DNA from: Bacillota bacterium
GTDB lineage: Bacteria > Bacillota > Clostridia > Lachnospirales > Lachnospiraceae
Length of the DNA stretch: 64,000 nucleotides
Assembly: GCA_029226935.1 (NCBI GenBank)
Contig: JAQXYZ010000072.1
Coordinates: 62,001-126,000, forward strand
Reading direction: 5' to 3'
The notes under the pieces were generated by a model, which saw only the letters and a list, made by a program, of their open reading frames with translations, did no database searches and was not told the DNA's origin. Both the position numbers and the translations under genes were made by a program. Of the stretch, positions 51,913-61,447 are shown piece after piece. Every line of letters starts with the position of its first letter. The stretch's first letter is position 1.

Positions 51913-54003
51913 ATGAATATTTACACAACTGACAAAATCAGAAACGTAGTACTGCTTGGACATGGCGGAAGCGGAAAGACCAGTCTGGCAGAGGCTATGG
52001 CATATTTATCGGGTATTACATCCAGATTAGGAAAAGTAGAAGATGGAAATACCGTCAGTGACTTCGGCAAGGAAGAGCAGAAGAGAAAAATATCCATTAG
52101 TACTTCCGTTATTCCTATTGAGTGGGAAGGATACAAAATAAATATATTGGACACTCCCGGTTTCTTTGATTTTGCCGGTGAAGTAGAAGAGGCTATCAGC
52201 GCAGCAGGCGCAGCAATTATCGTAGTTAACGGTAAGGCGGGCATGGAAGTGGGAACCCAGAAAGCCTGGGAACTTTGTGAAAAATATAAGATTCCCCGCA
52301 TGATTTATGTAAGTAATATGGATGTGGACAATGCTTCTTTCCGACAGGTAGTTGAGGACATGACCCAGATGTTTGGCAAGAAGATGGCACCTTTCCATTT
52401 ACCTATTCGTGAGAATGAGAAATTTGTTGGCTATGTGAACGTCATTACAGAGACAGGTAACAGATGGCAGGGCAAGGAAGTTGTTGAATGTGAGGTCCCT
52501 GAATATAATAAACCTAACTTGCAGATTTGCCGTGACACTTTGATGGAAGCGGTTGCAGAAACCAGCGAAGAGATGATGGAGCGCTATTTTGGCGGGGAAA
52601 CTTTCTCAGAAGCCGAAATCAGGGCAGCTCTTAGAACCAATGTATGTGATGGCAGTATTGTTCCTATGACAATGGGCTCTAACGTATTGTGTCAGGGCAT
52701 TTATACATTGCTTGACGATATCATCAAGTATTTCCCCAGCCCGGAGAACAGAGTGGTTGCCGGAATCAACATGAAGACCAACGACATTTATCATGCAGAT
52801 TATGATTTCTCCAAGGCAAAATCCGCATATATCTGGAAAACCATTGTTGATCCTTTTATTGGCAAATATTCACTGATTAAGGTAAATTCCGGTGTACTTA
52901 AGACAGATGATGTGATTTATAATGTGGATAAAGATATCGAAGAAAAGATTGGCAAGCTGTATGTGCTTCAGGGAAATAAGCCCATTGAAGTAAAAGAGCT
53001 GCATGCCGGAGATATTGGAGCACTTGCCAAGCTGACAGCTGCAAGAACAGGAAACAGCCTGTCAACGAAAGCAACTACCATTAAGTTTGGTAAATGGGAT
53101 ATGCCGGTTCCCTATACATATATGCGCTATAAGCCTAAGAATAAGGGGGATGTTGATAAGATTTCACAGGCACTTCAGAAGATATCCCATGAAGATTTGA
53201 CGATGAAGTATGTCAATGATTCTGAGAATAAGCAGATGCTCCTTTATGGTATGGGAGATTTACACCTTGAAGTGATTGCAAGCAAGCTGCTGAACGAATA
53301 TAAGGTTGAGATTGAATTGACCCAGCCTAAAGTTGCATTTAAGGAAACAATTAAGAAGACTTCCGATGTGGAATATAAGTACAAAAAGCAGTCTGGCGGA
53401 CATGGGCAATATGGTCATGTCAAGATGAAGTTTGAACCCTCAGGAAATCTGGAAGAAGCTTATGAATTTGAACAGGTAGTAGTAGGCGGAGCGGTTCCAA
53501 AGAATTATTTCCCCGCAGTGGAAAAGGGCATTCAGGAATCTGTATTGAAGGGGCCTATGGCTGCTTACCCTGTAGTGGGTGTGAAAGCAATCCTTTATGA
53601 TGGTTCTTACCATCCGGTAGATTCCTCTGAAATGGCATTTAAGATGGCAACGATTCAGGCGTTTAAGAAGGGCTTCATGGAGGCTCATCCGGTTCTGCTT
53701 GAGCCTATTGTATCCTTAAAGGTAACTGTACCGGATGCTTATACAGGGGATATTATGGGTGATTTGAACAAGAGGAGAGGCAGAGTGCTTGGAATGAATC
53801 CGGCACCTGGCGGAAAGCAGGTTATCGAAGCGGATGTTCCAATGATGGGATTGTTCGGATACTGTACAGATCTTCGTTCCATGACAGGTGGACGTGGAGA
53901 ATATGAATATGAGTTCTCGCGTTATGAACAGGCACCCAGTGATGTACAAGAGAAGGAAGTGGCTGCAAGGGCTGCTAAGGTAGCAGAAGGTGCAGAAGAA
54001 TAA
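51913..54003 (+). CDS. EF-G-like translational GTPase, atypical paralog
   Basis: A 696-residue protein with all five EF-G domains. G1 is GHGGSGKT (residues 16-23) instead of GHIDAGKT. G3 is DTPGF (80-84): the His that activates water in true EF-G is Phe here. G4 is SNMD (134-137) in place of NKxD. Domain IV (SGGHGQYGHVKMKFEP) and domain V (RRGRVLGMNPAPGGKQVIEADVPM) are well kept. It matches the EF-G-like (FusA2/EF-G2) subfamily, whose role is not settled. The ATG at 51913 has GGAGGG upstream. It is not part of a str operon. Confidence 0.88.
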   Translation: MNIYTTDKIRNVVLLGHGGSGKTSLAEAMAYLSGITSRLGKVEDGNTVSDFGKEEQKRKISISTSVIPIEWEGYKINILDTPGFFDFAGEVEEAISAAGAAIIVVNGKAGMEVGTQKAWELCEKYKIPRMIYVSNMDVDNASFRQVVEDMTQMFGKKMAPFHLPIRENEKFVGYVNVITETGNRWQGKEVVECEVPEYNKPNLQICRDTLMEAVAETSEEMMERYFGGETFSEAEIRAALRTNVCDGSIVPMTMGSNVLCQGIYTLLDDIIKYFPSPENRVVAGINMKTNDIYHADYDFSKAKSAYIWKTIVDPFIGKYSLIKVNSGVLKTDDVIYNVDKDIEEKIGKLYVLQGNKPIEVKELHAGDIGALAKLTAARTGNSLSTKATTIKFGKWDMPVPYTYMRYKPKNKGDVDKISQALQKISHEDLTMKYVNDSENKQMLLYGMGDLHLEVIASKLLNEYKVEIELTQPKVAFKETIKKTSDVEYKYKKQSGGHGQYGHVKMKFEPSGNLEEAYEFEQVVVGGAVPKNYFPAVEKGIQESVLKGPMAAYPVVGVKAILYDGSYHPVDSSEMAFKMATIQAFKKGFMEAHPVLLEPIVSLKVTVPDAYTGDIMGDLNKRRGRVLGMNPAPGGKQVIEADVPMMGLFGYCTDLRSMTGGRGEYEYEFSRYEQAPSDVQEKEVAARAAKVAEGAEE

Positions 54004-54056
54004 GTCAGAATACTAAAATCAGGCAAACAAGTAAAGGTTCTTTTTAGAAGAAGGAA

Positions 54057-54100
54057 AACAGGATGCTGTGTATGGGGGTATACAGCATCCTGTTGTATTT
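54057..54100 (+). terminator. Terminator of the EF-G-like gene
   Basis: AACAGGATGCTGT (54057-54069) pairs with ACAGCATCCTGTT (54082-54094), extended by a few AT pairs, then a TGTATTTT tail. Confidence 0.75.
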
Positions 54101-54165
54101 TACAAAGGAAAATTGTATAATCATTTTCAGAAATATGATAATAGAAAAGTGAGGAATTTGGTCTG

Positions 54166-55812
54166 ATGAAGAAAAGTAAGATTTTGAGAAATTTTGTGCT
54201 TTTAGTGATTGCACTGTTTGCACTTGGAATTTATTATTATGTGACCATACCGGCAATTAATATTCATTCTGCCGGAACATGGGGTGTGATGCTCTTTCTG
54301 GTGGCGGTATTAATGGTTCTTTCATTGTTGAAACAGTTCAAAAAAAACAGGGATACAACGGTAGAAAGTATCAGAGCCTTTCACTTTAGCATCAGGGAAA
54401 CAGGATGGGCATTTAAAACATTAGGAATTCTGTTTATTGTATTGTGTGTTGTTTATGTAATGGGTTCGCTTTTGTCATCACCCTTTTTCAATGCAGCTAA
54501 ATACCAAAGGCTTTTGACGATTGAAGAGAGAGAGTTTACAGATGACATAAAGGAAGTGGATTATAAGACAATACCCTTACTGGATAAGGACTCTGCATCT
54601 TTACTCGGAAATCGTAAAATGGGAAGCATGGTGGATATGGTTTCACAGTTTGAAGTAACCGGGGATTATACCCAGATTAACTATCAGGGGAAACCGGTAA
54701 GAGTTACACCGCTTACCTATGCAAGCCCCATCAAGTGGCTGACCAATCAGAAAAACGGAATACCGGCATATATACTGATTGATATGACCACTCAGAATAC
54801 AGAATGCGTGAAGCTGAATCAGGGGATTAAGTATTCAAAGGGAGAGTACCTGAACAGGAATATTTATCGGCATCTCAGATTCAACTTTCCCACTTATATT
54901 TTTGACGATCAGATTTTCTTTGAAATAGATGAAGAAGGAACTCCCTATTGGGTATGTCCGGTGAAGAAATTCAATATTGGATTATTTGGAGGACAGACGG
55001 TGGGACGAGTGGTCCTCTGTAATGCACAGACCGGAGAATGCATTGATTATGCAGTGGAGGATGTACCACAGTGGATTGACAAGGTATATTCCGCAGAGCT
55101 TTTACTGGATCTTTATGACTACTCCGGACTGTTGAAGCATGGCTTTTGGAATTCCCTGCTTGGACAGAAGGACTGTTTACAGTCTACGAACGGATATAAT
55201 TATATTGCGTTGGAGGATGATGTGTGGGTTTATACCGGCATTACCAGTGTCAGCGGAGATCAGTCCAATGTAGGGTTTGTGTTGATGAACCAGAGAACCA
55301 TGGAAACCAGATCTTATAAGGTGGAGGGAGCAATCGAGGATTCCGCTATGTCTTCTGCGGAAGGACAGGTACAGAATCTTGGATATCGTGCGACCTTCCC
55401 ATTACTGCTTAACATTGCAGATGAGCCGACTTACTTTATGGCACTGAAGGATGGCGCAGGGCTGGTAAAGAAATATGCCATGGTCAATGTGCAGAAGTAT
55501 CAGTGGGTAGCCATTGGAGATACTGTGCAGGAATGTGAAAAGAATTATACAGAACTTCTGGATACCAATGGAATTGTAAGTGCTCTGGCAGAGAATGGAA
55601 AGAGCATTACCGGAATCATTGAAAGCATTTCTCCGATTGTTTTGGATGGAAATACACATTACTATGTTTGTCTGGAAAACCAGGAGGACATTTTTGATAT
55701 TGATATGAAGGATAGTGCTTTGATTCAGATCGTAAAATATCAGGTAGGAGACAGGATATCGTTTGATTATCGGGAGGGATATGGACTGAACGAGGTAAGA
55801 GCAATCAAATAA
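54166..55812 (+). CDS. Conserved membrane protein of unknown function
   Basis: A 548-residue protein with helices at about residues 8-28 and 37-54, a charged loop, then a third at about 85-107; the remaining 440 residues are a soluble domain, probably outside the cell. The large domain is rich in aromatic and beta-type sequence (TPLTYASPIKWLTNQKNGIPAYILIDM; FDDQIFFEIDEEGTPYWVCPVKK). The last 80 residues (SITGIIESISPIVLDGNTHYYVCLENQ to RISFDYREGYGLNEVRAIK) look like a small OB-type barrel. No catalytic motif is visible. It lies between the EF-G-like gene and leuS, each with its own promoter. Confidence 0.72.
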   Translation: MKKSKILRNFVLLVIALFALGIYYYVTIPAINIHSAGTWGVMLFLVAVLMVLSLLKQFKKNRDTTVESIRAFHFSIRETGWAFKTLGILFIVLCVVYVMGSLLSSPFFNAAKYQRLLTIEEREFTDDIKEVDYKTIPLLDKDSASLLGNRKMGSMVDMVSQFEVTGDYTQINYQGKPVRVTPLTYASPIKWLTNQKNGIPAYILIDMTTQNTECVKLNQGIKYSKGEYLNRNIYRHLRFNFPTYIFDDQIFFEIDEEGTPYWVCPVKKFNIGLFGGQTVGRVVLCNAQTGECIDYAVEDVPQWIDKVYSAELLLDLYDYSGLLKHGFWNSLLGQKDCLQSTNGYNYIALEDDVWVYTGITSVSGDQSNVGFVLMNQRTMETRSYKVEGAIEDSAMSSAEGQVQNLGYRATFPLLLNIADEPTYFMALKDGAGLVKKYAMVNVQKYQWVAIGDTVQECEKNYTELLDTNGIVSALAENGKSITGIIESISPIVLDGNTHYYVCLENQEDIFDIDMKDSALIQIVKYQVGDRISFDYREGYGLNEVRAIK

Positions 55813-55821
55813 TCGGTTTTC

Positions 55822-55850
55822 TTGACATTTTGCTATATTATGGTTAAAAT
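55822..55850 (+). promoter_or_regulatory. Promoter of leuS
   Basis: Perfect TTGACA (55822-55827), 17 bp, TAAAAT (55845-55850). The leader is only about 40 nt, too short for a T-box. Confidence 0.75.
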
Positions 55851-55895
55851 TAGGACTGGTTTGAAGAATTTGCAATTTGCGGAAAGAAGGAAAAA

Positions 55896-58307
55896 ATGAC
55901 AGCTTTATACAATCACAGAGAAGTGGAAACAAAATGGCAGAAGATTTGGGATGACGAAAAGGCATTCAAGACTTCTGATGATTATTCAAAACCCAAATAT
56001 TATGCGCTGGTGGAATTCCCTTATCCTTCAGGACAGGGATTACATGTAGGACATCCGAGACCCTACACTGCGCTTGACATTGTTGCAAGAAAGAGAAGAA
56101 TGCAGGGGTACAATGTACTTTATCCGATGGGATGGGATGCATTCGGGCTTCCTACCGAAAATTATGCAATTAAAAATCACATTCATCCTAAGATTGTGAC
56201 TAAAAATAATGTGGAACGTTTCAAAGGGCAGCTTCATGCGCTGGGATATTCCTTTGACTGGGATAGAGAAATCAACACCACAGATGTAGGATATTATAAG
56301 TGGACACAGTGGATTTTCTTAAAGCTCTTTAATGCCGGACTGGCATACAAAGCAGAAATGCCAATCAACTGGTGTACCTCCTGTAAGGTTGGACTTGCAA
56401 ATGAAGAGGTTGTAAATGGAGTATGTGAGCGTTGTGGCGCTGAGGTTGTCCGTAAGGTAAAAAGCCAGTGGATGCTTAAGATTACAGAGTATGCAGATAA
56501 GCTTTTGGAAGGACTTGACAGTGTAGATTATGTGGAACGAGTTAAAGTTTCACAGAAGAACTGGATTGGAAAATCTACCGGTGCAGAGGTTGACTTTATC
56601 TTAAAGGATAAAGAAGATAAACTGACTATTTATACTACAAGACCGGACACCTTGTTTGGGGTTACTTATATGGTTATGAGTCCTGAACATCCCTTTATTG
56701 ACAAATATAAAGCAGATATTAAGAACTGGGATGATGTGGTTGCCTACAGAGAAATGGCATCCAGAAAATCGGATTTTGAACGTACAGAACTTGCGAAAGA
56801 TAAGACCGGTGTCATGCTGGATGGTCTTACAGCAATCAACCCCGTAAACGGAAAGGAAATTCCTGTATGGATTTCTGACTATGTACTGATGACTTATGGT
56901 ACAGGCGCAATCATGGCAGTTCCTGCACATGATGAGAGAGACTGGGAGTTTGCAAAGAAGTTTAATATGCCGATAATTGAAGTAGTTGCCGGCAGCCCTG
57001 TGGATGTAAATGAGGCTGTCTTTACGGATGTTGCTACCGGAACATTGGTAAACTCCGGCTTCTTAGATGGGCTTTCTGTGGCGGATGCCAAGGAAAAGAT
57101 TATTGAGTTCCTGACAGAAAAGGGTATTGGACATCAGAAGACGAATTATAAGCTTCGTGACTGGGTATTCTCCAGACAGCGTTACTGGGGAGAACCTATT
57201 CCGGTTGTAAAGTGTGAGAAATGCGGCTATGTGGCACTTCCCGAAAGTGAGCTTCCTTTGGAGCTTCCTGATGTGGAGAGTTATATGCCGACTGATAATG
57301 GAGAATCACCGCTGGCACATATGACAGACTGGGTTAAGACCACCTGTCCCTGCTGTGGCGGTCCTGCGATGAGAGAGACGGATACCATGCCTCAGTGGGC
57401 TGGATCTTCGTGGTACTTCTTAAGATATACAGATCCTACTAATGATAAGGAACTGGCAAGTAAGGAAGCATTAAAGTATTGGATGCCTGTTGACTGGTAT
57501 AACGGTGGAATGGAGCATACAACATTACATCTTCTTTATTCCCGTTTCTGGCACAGGTTCTTATATGATGAAAAGGTTGTTCCCTGTCCCGAACCCTACC
57601 TTAAGAGAACCTCTCACGGTATGATTTTAGGTTCCAATGGGGAAAAGATGAGTAAGTCCCGTGGAAATGTAGTAAATCCTGATGATATTGTAAGAGATTA
57701 CGGCGCAGATACCCTTCGTACTTATGAAATGTTTATTGGTGCTTTTGATTTAAGTGCTGCATGGAGTGAAGATGGTGTAAAGGGATGTCGCAGATTCCTT
57801 GAAAGAGTATGGAAGCTGCAGGATATTCTCGTTGACGGTGATGGATATTCCAAGGACATGGAAGTAAAGATGCACCAGACAATCAAGAAGGTCAGCAATG
57901 ACTTTGAAAATCTGAAATATAACACAGCCATTGCGGCAATGATGGCACTCATCAATGATTTCTACAAAAAGAATGCAGTGACCAAGGGCGAGTTTAAGAC
58001 CCTGCTTACCCTGCTGAATCCTGTAGCACCTCATATTACAGAAGAAATCTGGCAGACAATAGGTTATGAAGGTCGCGTTTACCAGACTACATGGCCGGAA
58101 TATGACGAGGAAAAGACCATAGAGTCTACGATTGAGATTGCTGTTCAGATTAATGGTAAGACCAAGGCAACCTTAGCAATTGCAAGAGATGAGGATAAAG
58201 ATTCAGTCATTGCAAAAGCGAAGGAAACTATTACAGATAAGCTGACCGGAACTATTGTTAAGGAAATTTATGTTCCCGGCAGAATTGTAAATATTGTTAT
58301 GAAATAA
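55896..58307 (+). CDS. leuS: Leucine-tRNA ligase
   Basis: Class I synthetase, 803 residues, bacterial type. HIGH-type motif HVGH in [25 protein letters not shown] in [14 protein letters not shown], the editing domain with [20 protein letters not shown], and zinc-knuckle-like cysteine pairs CTSCKVG/CERCGAE and CEKCGY/CPCCGG. An unusual feature for a Firmicute is the lack of a T-box leader, in contrast to pheST in the same window. Confidence 0.96.
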   Translation: MTALYNHREVETKWQKIWDDEKAFKTSDDYSKPKYYALVEFPYPSGQGLHVGHPRPYTALDIVARKRRMQGYNVLYPMGWDAFGLPTENYAIKNHIHPKIVTKNNVERFKGQLHALGYSFDWDREINTTDVGYYKWTQWIFLKLFNAGLAYKAEMPINWCTSCKVGLANEEVVNGVCERCGAEVVRKVKSQWMLKITEYADKLLEGLDSVDYVERVKVSQKNWIGKSTGAEVDFILKDKEDKLTIYTTRPDTLFGVTYMVMSPEHPFIDKYKADIKNWDDVVAYREMASRKSDFERTELAKDKTGVMLDGLTAINPVNGKEIPVWISDYVLMTYGTGAIMAVPAHDERDWEFAKKFNMPIIEVVAGSPVDVNEAVFTDVATGTLVNSGFLDGLSVADAKEKIIEFLTEKGIGHQKTNYKLRDWVFSRQRYWGEPIPVVKCEKCGYVALPESELPLELPDVESYMPTDNGESPLAHMTDWVKTTCPCCGGPAMRETDTMPQWAGSSWYFLRYTDPTNDKELASKEALKYWMPVDWYNGGMEHTTLHLLYSRFWHRFLYDEKVVPCPEPYLKRTSHGMILGSNGEKMSKSRGNVVNPDDIVRDYGADTLRTYEMFIGAFDLSAAWSEDGVKGCRRFLERVWKLQDILVDGDGYSKDMEVKMHQTIKKVSNDFENLKYNTAIAAMMALINDFYKKNAVTKGEFKTLLTLLNPVAPHITEEIWQTIGYEGRVYQTTWPEYDEEKTIESTIEIAVQINGKTKATLAIARDEDKDSVIAKAKETITDKLTGTIVKEIYVPGRIVNIVMK

Positions 58308-58321
58308 AAGAGATAAACTTG

Positions 58322-58369
58322 AAAGGAACCGATTCTTTCCTCTTATGAGAAAGAAGTACGGTTCCTTTT
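58322..58369. terminator. Bidirectional terminator, leuS / small minus-strand genes
   Basis: AAAGGAACCG and CGGTTCCTTT form the outer stem, with an inner CTTTC/GAAAG helix. T-rich on the plus side, and A-rich 5' side giving U's on the minus strand. Confidence 0.78.
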
Positions 58370-58374
58370 AAATT

Positions 58375-58644
58375 TCATTTCCGTGGGCGCATGGACATGA
58401 TTTTTTCTATTTTTGCAATCTCTTCGGGAGAGGCATATTTCCTTATGACATTTACAATTTTAGTGATTTCTTCATCAGAAAAGGATACGTTTTTTTCTTT
58501 TCCTCGTTTCATAACTGCCATCAGGAAAGGCATAAGCTGTTCCTTTCTCAGGTTGCTGCTTTCAAATACGAGTGCCTGAAGAAACTCCAGTTTATATGGT
58601 TCAATGTCTTTTAGCGCTTCATCTTTCATCCAATCATTCTGCAT
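58375..58644 (-). CDS. Small protein of unknown function
   Basis: An 89-residue, mostly helical, charged protein. The ATG at 58644 is preferred to the track start at 58668 because GGAGGT lies 8 nt upstream. It overlaps the preceding minus-strand gene by 11 nt, so the two are translated together. The C-terminus (SFSDEEITKIVNVIRKYASPEEIAKIEKIMSM) could be a helical hairpin. No family recognised. Confidence 0.68.
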   Translation of the reverse strand: MQNDWMKDEALKDIEPYKLEFLQALVFESSNLRKEQLMPFLMAVMKRGKEKNVSFSDEEITKIVNVIRKYASPEEIAKIEKIMSMRPRK

Positions 58645-59155
58645 GGTGATTACCTCCAAACATTTCAAACATTTGCTTTTGCTCAGGCGTGAGCATATTC
58701 ATAAGCATATTCATCATGTCAAAGCCGCTGTTATTACCGGAAGCGGTATCCGTGGATTTATCAGAAGCATTACCGGTAAAGGCAGTCATATCAGGCATGA
58801 AATCTTTCATCATATCCATTGTTTTGGACATTTCTTTGTACATTTCCACACTTTGAATGATACTTCTGATTTGTTCAAGCTGTTTCTTTTCATTTTCAGT
58901 ACAAAAGGGAAGCAATTCGCCGCACAGCTTAAAGATATCGGGGGAACTTTCCTTTTCTGCACAGCCGCACAGCGGGAAAGGATGCTTTTTGAAAAATTCA
59001 ATTGTATAGTTTAGCTCCAAGAATTTGATATAAATTGCCATTGATTTTTGTGTCTGATTATCCATGTAGGACAACATGATCTTTAGCATCTGTATGTGAT
59101 TGGTGCAAAAGAGAGTGTCAAATGCAATTACTTTCTCGCGCTCATTTGAATCCAT
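58634..59155 (-). CDS. Met-rich helical protein of unknown function
   Basis: A 173-residue soluble protein. The N-terminal half is helical (VIAFDTLFCTNHIQMLKIMLSYM) with a CGC pair near residue 65; the C-terminal half is strongly Met-rich (KTMDMMKDFMPDMTAF, FDMMNMLMNMLTPEQKQMFEMFGG). AAGGAG sits five nt before the ATG. Cotranscribed with the 89-residue gene. The Met-rich ends might mediate hydrophobic or metal contacts, but the function is unknown. No signal peptide or membrane helix. Confidence 0.7.
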   Translation of the reverse strand: MDSNEREKVIAFDTLFCTNHIQMLKIMLSYMDNQTQKSMAIYIKFLELNYTIEFFKKHPFPLCGCAEKESSPDIFKLCGELLPFCTENEKKQLEQIRSIIQSVEMYKEMSKTMDMMKDFMPDMTAFTGNASDKSTDTASGNNSGFDMMNMLMNMLTPEQKQMFEMFGGNHHAE

Positions 59156-59211
59156 AACTACTCCTTTTCACCTGTTTAAATAGTTTATGTTTCTGGTTTG
59201 CCCGGTATGCA

Positions 59212-59243
59212 GAAAAGTAGGCTCTTTTCAGAGCCTACTTTTC
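59212..59243 (-). terminator. Terminator of the Cys-rich gene (minus strand)
   Basis: GAAAAGTAGGCTC/GAGCCTACTTTTC is a perfect 13-bp stem with a 6-nt loop, located 30 nt after the minus-strand stop at 59274. It separates this gene from the two-gene unit downstream. Confidence 0.75.
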
Positions 59244-59273
59244 AGACATGATGAAAAGAATCTTTTGCGGAAA

Positions 59274-59498
59274 TTAGCATCCACAACCGTTGTTATTGCA
59301 GCAGAAGAGTAAAATGATAATCCAGATGATGCTGTCGCAACCACAACCACAACCGCAGTTGTCATCGCCTCTGCCCATCATACCATTACCGCAACCGCCA
59401 CAGCAGAAGAGTAAAATGATGATCCAGATAAAGGAATTGCATCCACATCCATTATTTACTGAATTGCATCCACATCCGGTAGCTGTTAAATCACTCAT
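59274..59498 (-). CDS. Small Cys/Gly-rich protein with duplicated hydrophobic unit
   Basis: A 74-residue protein built of two similar units: GCGCNSFIWIIILLFCCGGCG and GCGCDSIIWIIILLFCCNNNGCG. It has 14 or more cysteines. The ATG at 59498 has GGAGG 8 nt upstream; the track start at 59513 is too early. Each unit pairs a short very hydrophobic stretch with Cys-Gly clusters, recalling small YjcZ-type or spore-surface proteins, but no firm family assignment is possible. It has its own terminator. Confidence 0.7.
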   Translation of the reverse strand: MSDLTATGCGCNSVNNGCGCNSFIWIIILLFCCGGCGNGMMGRGDDNCGCGCGCDSIIWIIILLFCCNNNGCGC

Positions 59499-59604
59499 AT
59501 ATATTGCCTCCAAAAGGTTTTGTTTTATGGTTTATCATATGAGGTATGGCTTGTATGTGTTTCCATGTGCAGAAAAACTTTCAGAAAACTTTTTTAAGAT
59601 TCTG

Positions 59605-59633
59605 TTGTTTTTCAAAGATAAAGATTGTACAAT
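59605..59633 (+). promoter_or_regulatory. Promoter of the AEC transporter gene
   Basis: TTGTTT (59605-59610), 17 bp, TACAAT (59628-59633). The -10 lies within a short palindrome TTGTACAA. Confidence 0.5.
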
Positions 59634-59660
59634 GTTTGTCGGATAAAAGAGGAAAAGAAA

Positions 59661-60608
59661 ATGGACAATCTGATTTTTAGTTTAAATGCAACAATGCCGA
59701 TATTTCTTGTAATGGTGGCAGGCTACATATTAAGACAAATAGGGATGGTTGACGGTGGTTTTGTTGAAACACTGAATTCTTTCAACTTTAAGGTGACACT
59801 TCCGGTTCTGCTTCTGACGGATATTGCGGAGGCTGATTTTTATGAAGTGTGGGATACTAAATTTGTATTATTCTGCTTTGGAGTAACACTCTTTTGCATT
59901 CTCGCAATTGTAGTTGTGGGAAATCTGTTTGTAAAGGATGGGAATGTAAAGGGAGAGTTTATTCAGGCTTCCTACAGAGGGAGTGCAGCGGTCTTGGGTG
60001 TGGCTTTCATTCAGAATATATATGGTTCCAGTTCTATTGCACCATTGATGATTCTTGCAACAGTCCCGCTTTACAATGTGGCGGCTGTGATGATCCTTTC
60101 ATTTACGGCACCCGGTGGTGCTGGGCTTGACCGGAAAAATCTGATAAAATCTTTAAAAGGGATTGTTACAAATCCGATTATACTTGGAATTTTTCTTGGA
60201 ATGATTATTTCTGTGGCACGTGTTGAAATCCCTTTTATCATCAGCAAGACACTGCACAGCTTTGCACAGCTTGCAACTCCACTGGCGCTGATAGGATTAG
60301 GGGCGGCCTTTGAGGGCAGGAAAGCATTGGCGAAACTGAAGCCAACTCTGATTAGTTCATTGATTAAGTTGTTTGTGATGCCTGCAATATTTCTGCCTGT
60401 AGCGGCGTTCATGGGGTTTAGAGATGAAAAGATGGTGGCGATTTTGATTATGCTGGGTGCTCCCACTACAGTCAGCTGTTATATTATGTCCAAAAATATG
60501 GGACATGAGGGCATATTATCCTCAAGCTGTGTGGTATCAACAACCCTTTTAAGCTCTGTATTTATTACGTTGTGGCTGTATCTTATGAAAACATATGGTT
60601 TAATTTAG
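59661..60608 (+). CDS. AEC family transporter (auxin efflux carrier-like)
   Basis: Ten-helix membrane carrier, 315 residues. Family features: N-terminal ATMPIFLVMVAGYILRQIG, central SYRGSAAVLGVAFIQNIYG and C-terminal LIMLGAPTTVSCYIMSKNMGHEG. Bacterial members move organic acids such as malate or malonate, or small metabolites; the substrate is not evident. The ATG at 59661 has GAGG upstream; the track start at 59625 is within the promoter. Convergent with the Crp/Fnr gene, 18 nt apart. Confidence 0.88.
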   Translation: MDNLIFSLNATMPIFLVMVAGYILRQIGMVDGGFVETLNSFNFKVTLPVLLLTDIAEADFYEVWDTKFVLFCFGVTLFCILAIVVVGNLFVKDGNVKGEFIQASYRGSAAVLGVAFIQNIYGSSSIAPLMILATVPLYNVAAVMILSFTAPGGAGLDRKNLIKSLKGIVTNPIILGIFLGMIISVARVEIPFIISKTLHSFAQLATPLALIGLGAAFEGRKALAKLKPTLISSLIKLFVMPAIFLPVAAFMGFRDEKMVAILIMLGAPTTVSCYIMSKNMGHEGILSSSCVVSTTLLSSVFITLWLYLMKTYGLI

Positions 60609-60626
60609 CGATTTAAGAAATAACTG

Positions 60627-61301
60627 TTATAAAATATTGATGTTGCTATTTAATAACTGAAAATGATTTTTATGAAAAAGAAGTAGTCCATCGTCCCGCA
60701 TTTTACATAGTTCATTAGAAAGAGCGCTGCGGTCAAGATTCAGGTAGTCGGCCATCTGCTGGCGGTTAAAAGGAATGTCAAATTGCAGGGATTTCTTTTG
60801 TCTGGACTGAGCAATGAGATAGGAAAGTACTCTGCCGCGTATATGTCTGGGAAAGGTATGGAAATTTCTTTTGGAGAGCTCTAAATTTTTCCTGTTAGAA
60901 ATTTTAAGCAAATTCATAATGAAAGTTGAATGCCATTGATATTTCATAGCCTCCGTTGTTTCTAATTTTTTCAGGTTTAAAAAAAGTACCTCACAGTCTG
61001 TATTGGATACCACATCAATCATGAGAGGTTCGTTTTTAAGCATTGCATAGGATTCAGCAAATATTTGACCTTTTTCAATATGTGCAAGAATATTTCTGTT
61101 TCCCTGATAATCAATGCGCTCTAAGCGTAAACTGCCAGATTGTACAATTCCCATTTCATTGATATAAGAGCCTTCGTGATAGATGAGTTCGTCTTTGGAA
61201 TAGGAACAAGTTCTGAAAGACAGGATATTTAATGCTTCTTTTATCTCTGTTTCTTTAAAATTTTCAAATAGTGGCGTTTCAAGAAAATCAGAATAATTCA
61301 T
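60627..61301 (-). CDS. Crp/Fnr family transcriptional regulator
   Basis: A 224-residue protein with an N-terminal cyclic-nucleotide-binding-type beta roll (residues about 15-120; YHEGSYINEMGIVQSGSLRLERID) and a C-terminal winged helix (about 150-215; FNRQQMADYLNLDRSALSNELCKMRDDGLL). It lacks the N-terminal Cys cluster of Fnr, so it probably does not sense oxygen through a [4Fe-4S] centre. It is divergent from a ferredoxin-cupin pair. A perfect 14-bp palindrome in the shared promoter region fits its binding site. Confidence 0.88.
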   Translation of the reverse strand: MNYSDFLETPLFENFKETEIKEALNILSFRTCSYSKDELIYHEGSYINEMGIVQSGSLRLERIDYQGNRNILAHIEKGQIFAESYAMLKNEPLMIDVVSNTDCEVLFLNLKKLETTEAMKYQWHSTFIMNLLKISNRKNLELSKRNFHTFPRHIRGRVLSYLIAQSRQKKSLQFDIPFNRQQMADYLNLDRSALSNELCKMRDDGLLLFHKNHFQLLNSNINIL

Positions 61302-61365
61302 ATGCTATCAATACCTTTCATGATGAAGAGTTATTTAGCTGGAAATAAATTCAAAGTAAATTTTT

Positions 61366-61407
61366 GTTGTTATAACAACGGAATTTATGTCTTTGCTCTA
61401 CTACAAT
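61366..61407 (+). promoter_or_regulatory. Crp/Fnr-type operator and class II promoter
   Basis: A perfect palindrome GTTGTTATAACAAC (61366-61379) lies upstream of a -10 candidate TACAAT (61402-61407). The centre is 41.5 bp before the predicted start at about 61414, the classic class II activator position, and no good -35 is present. The 40-bp ferredoxin leader ends in AGGAGG. Confidence 0.7.
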
Positions 61408-61447
61408 ATAACCATCAAGAGAAGAAAAAATTCAGGAGGAATTTAGG

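Noticed and set aside
59290-59646. Plus-strand ORF with QPQPQPQ repeats
   Set aside because: It is the antisense shadow of the Cys/Gly-rich gene, whose minus-strand start has a clear GGAGG.
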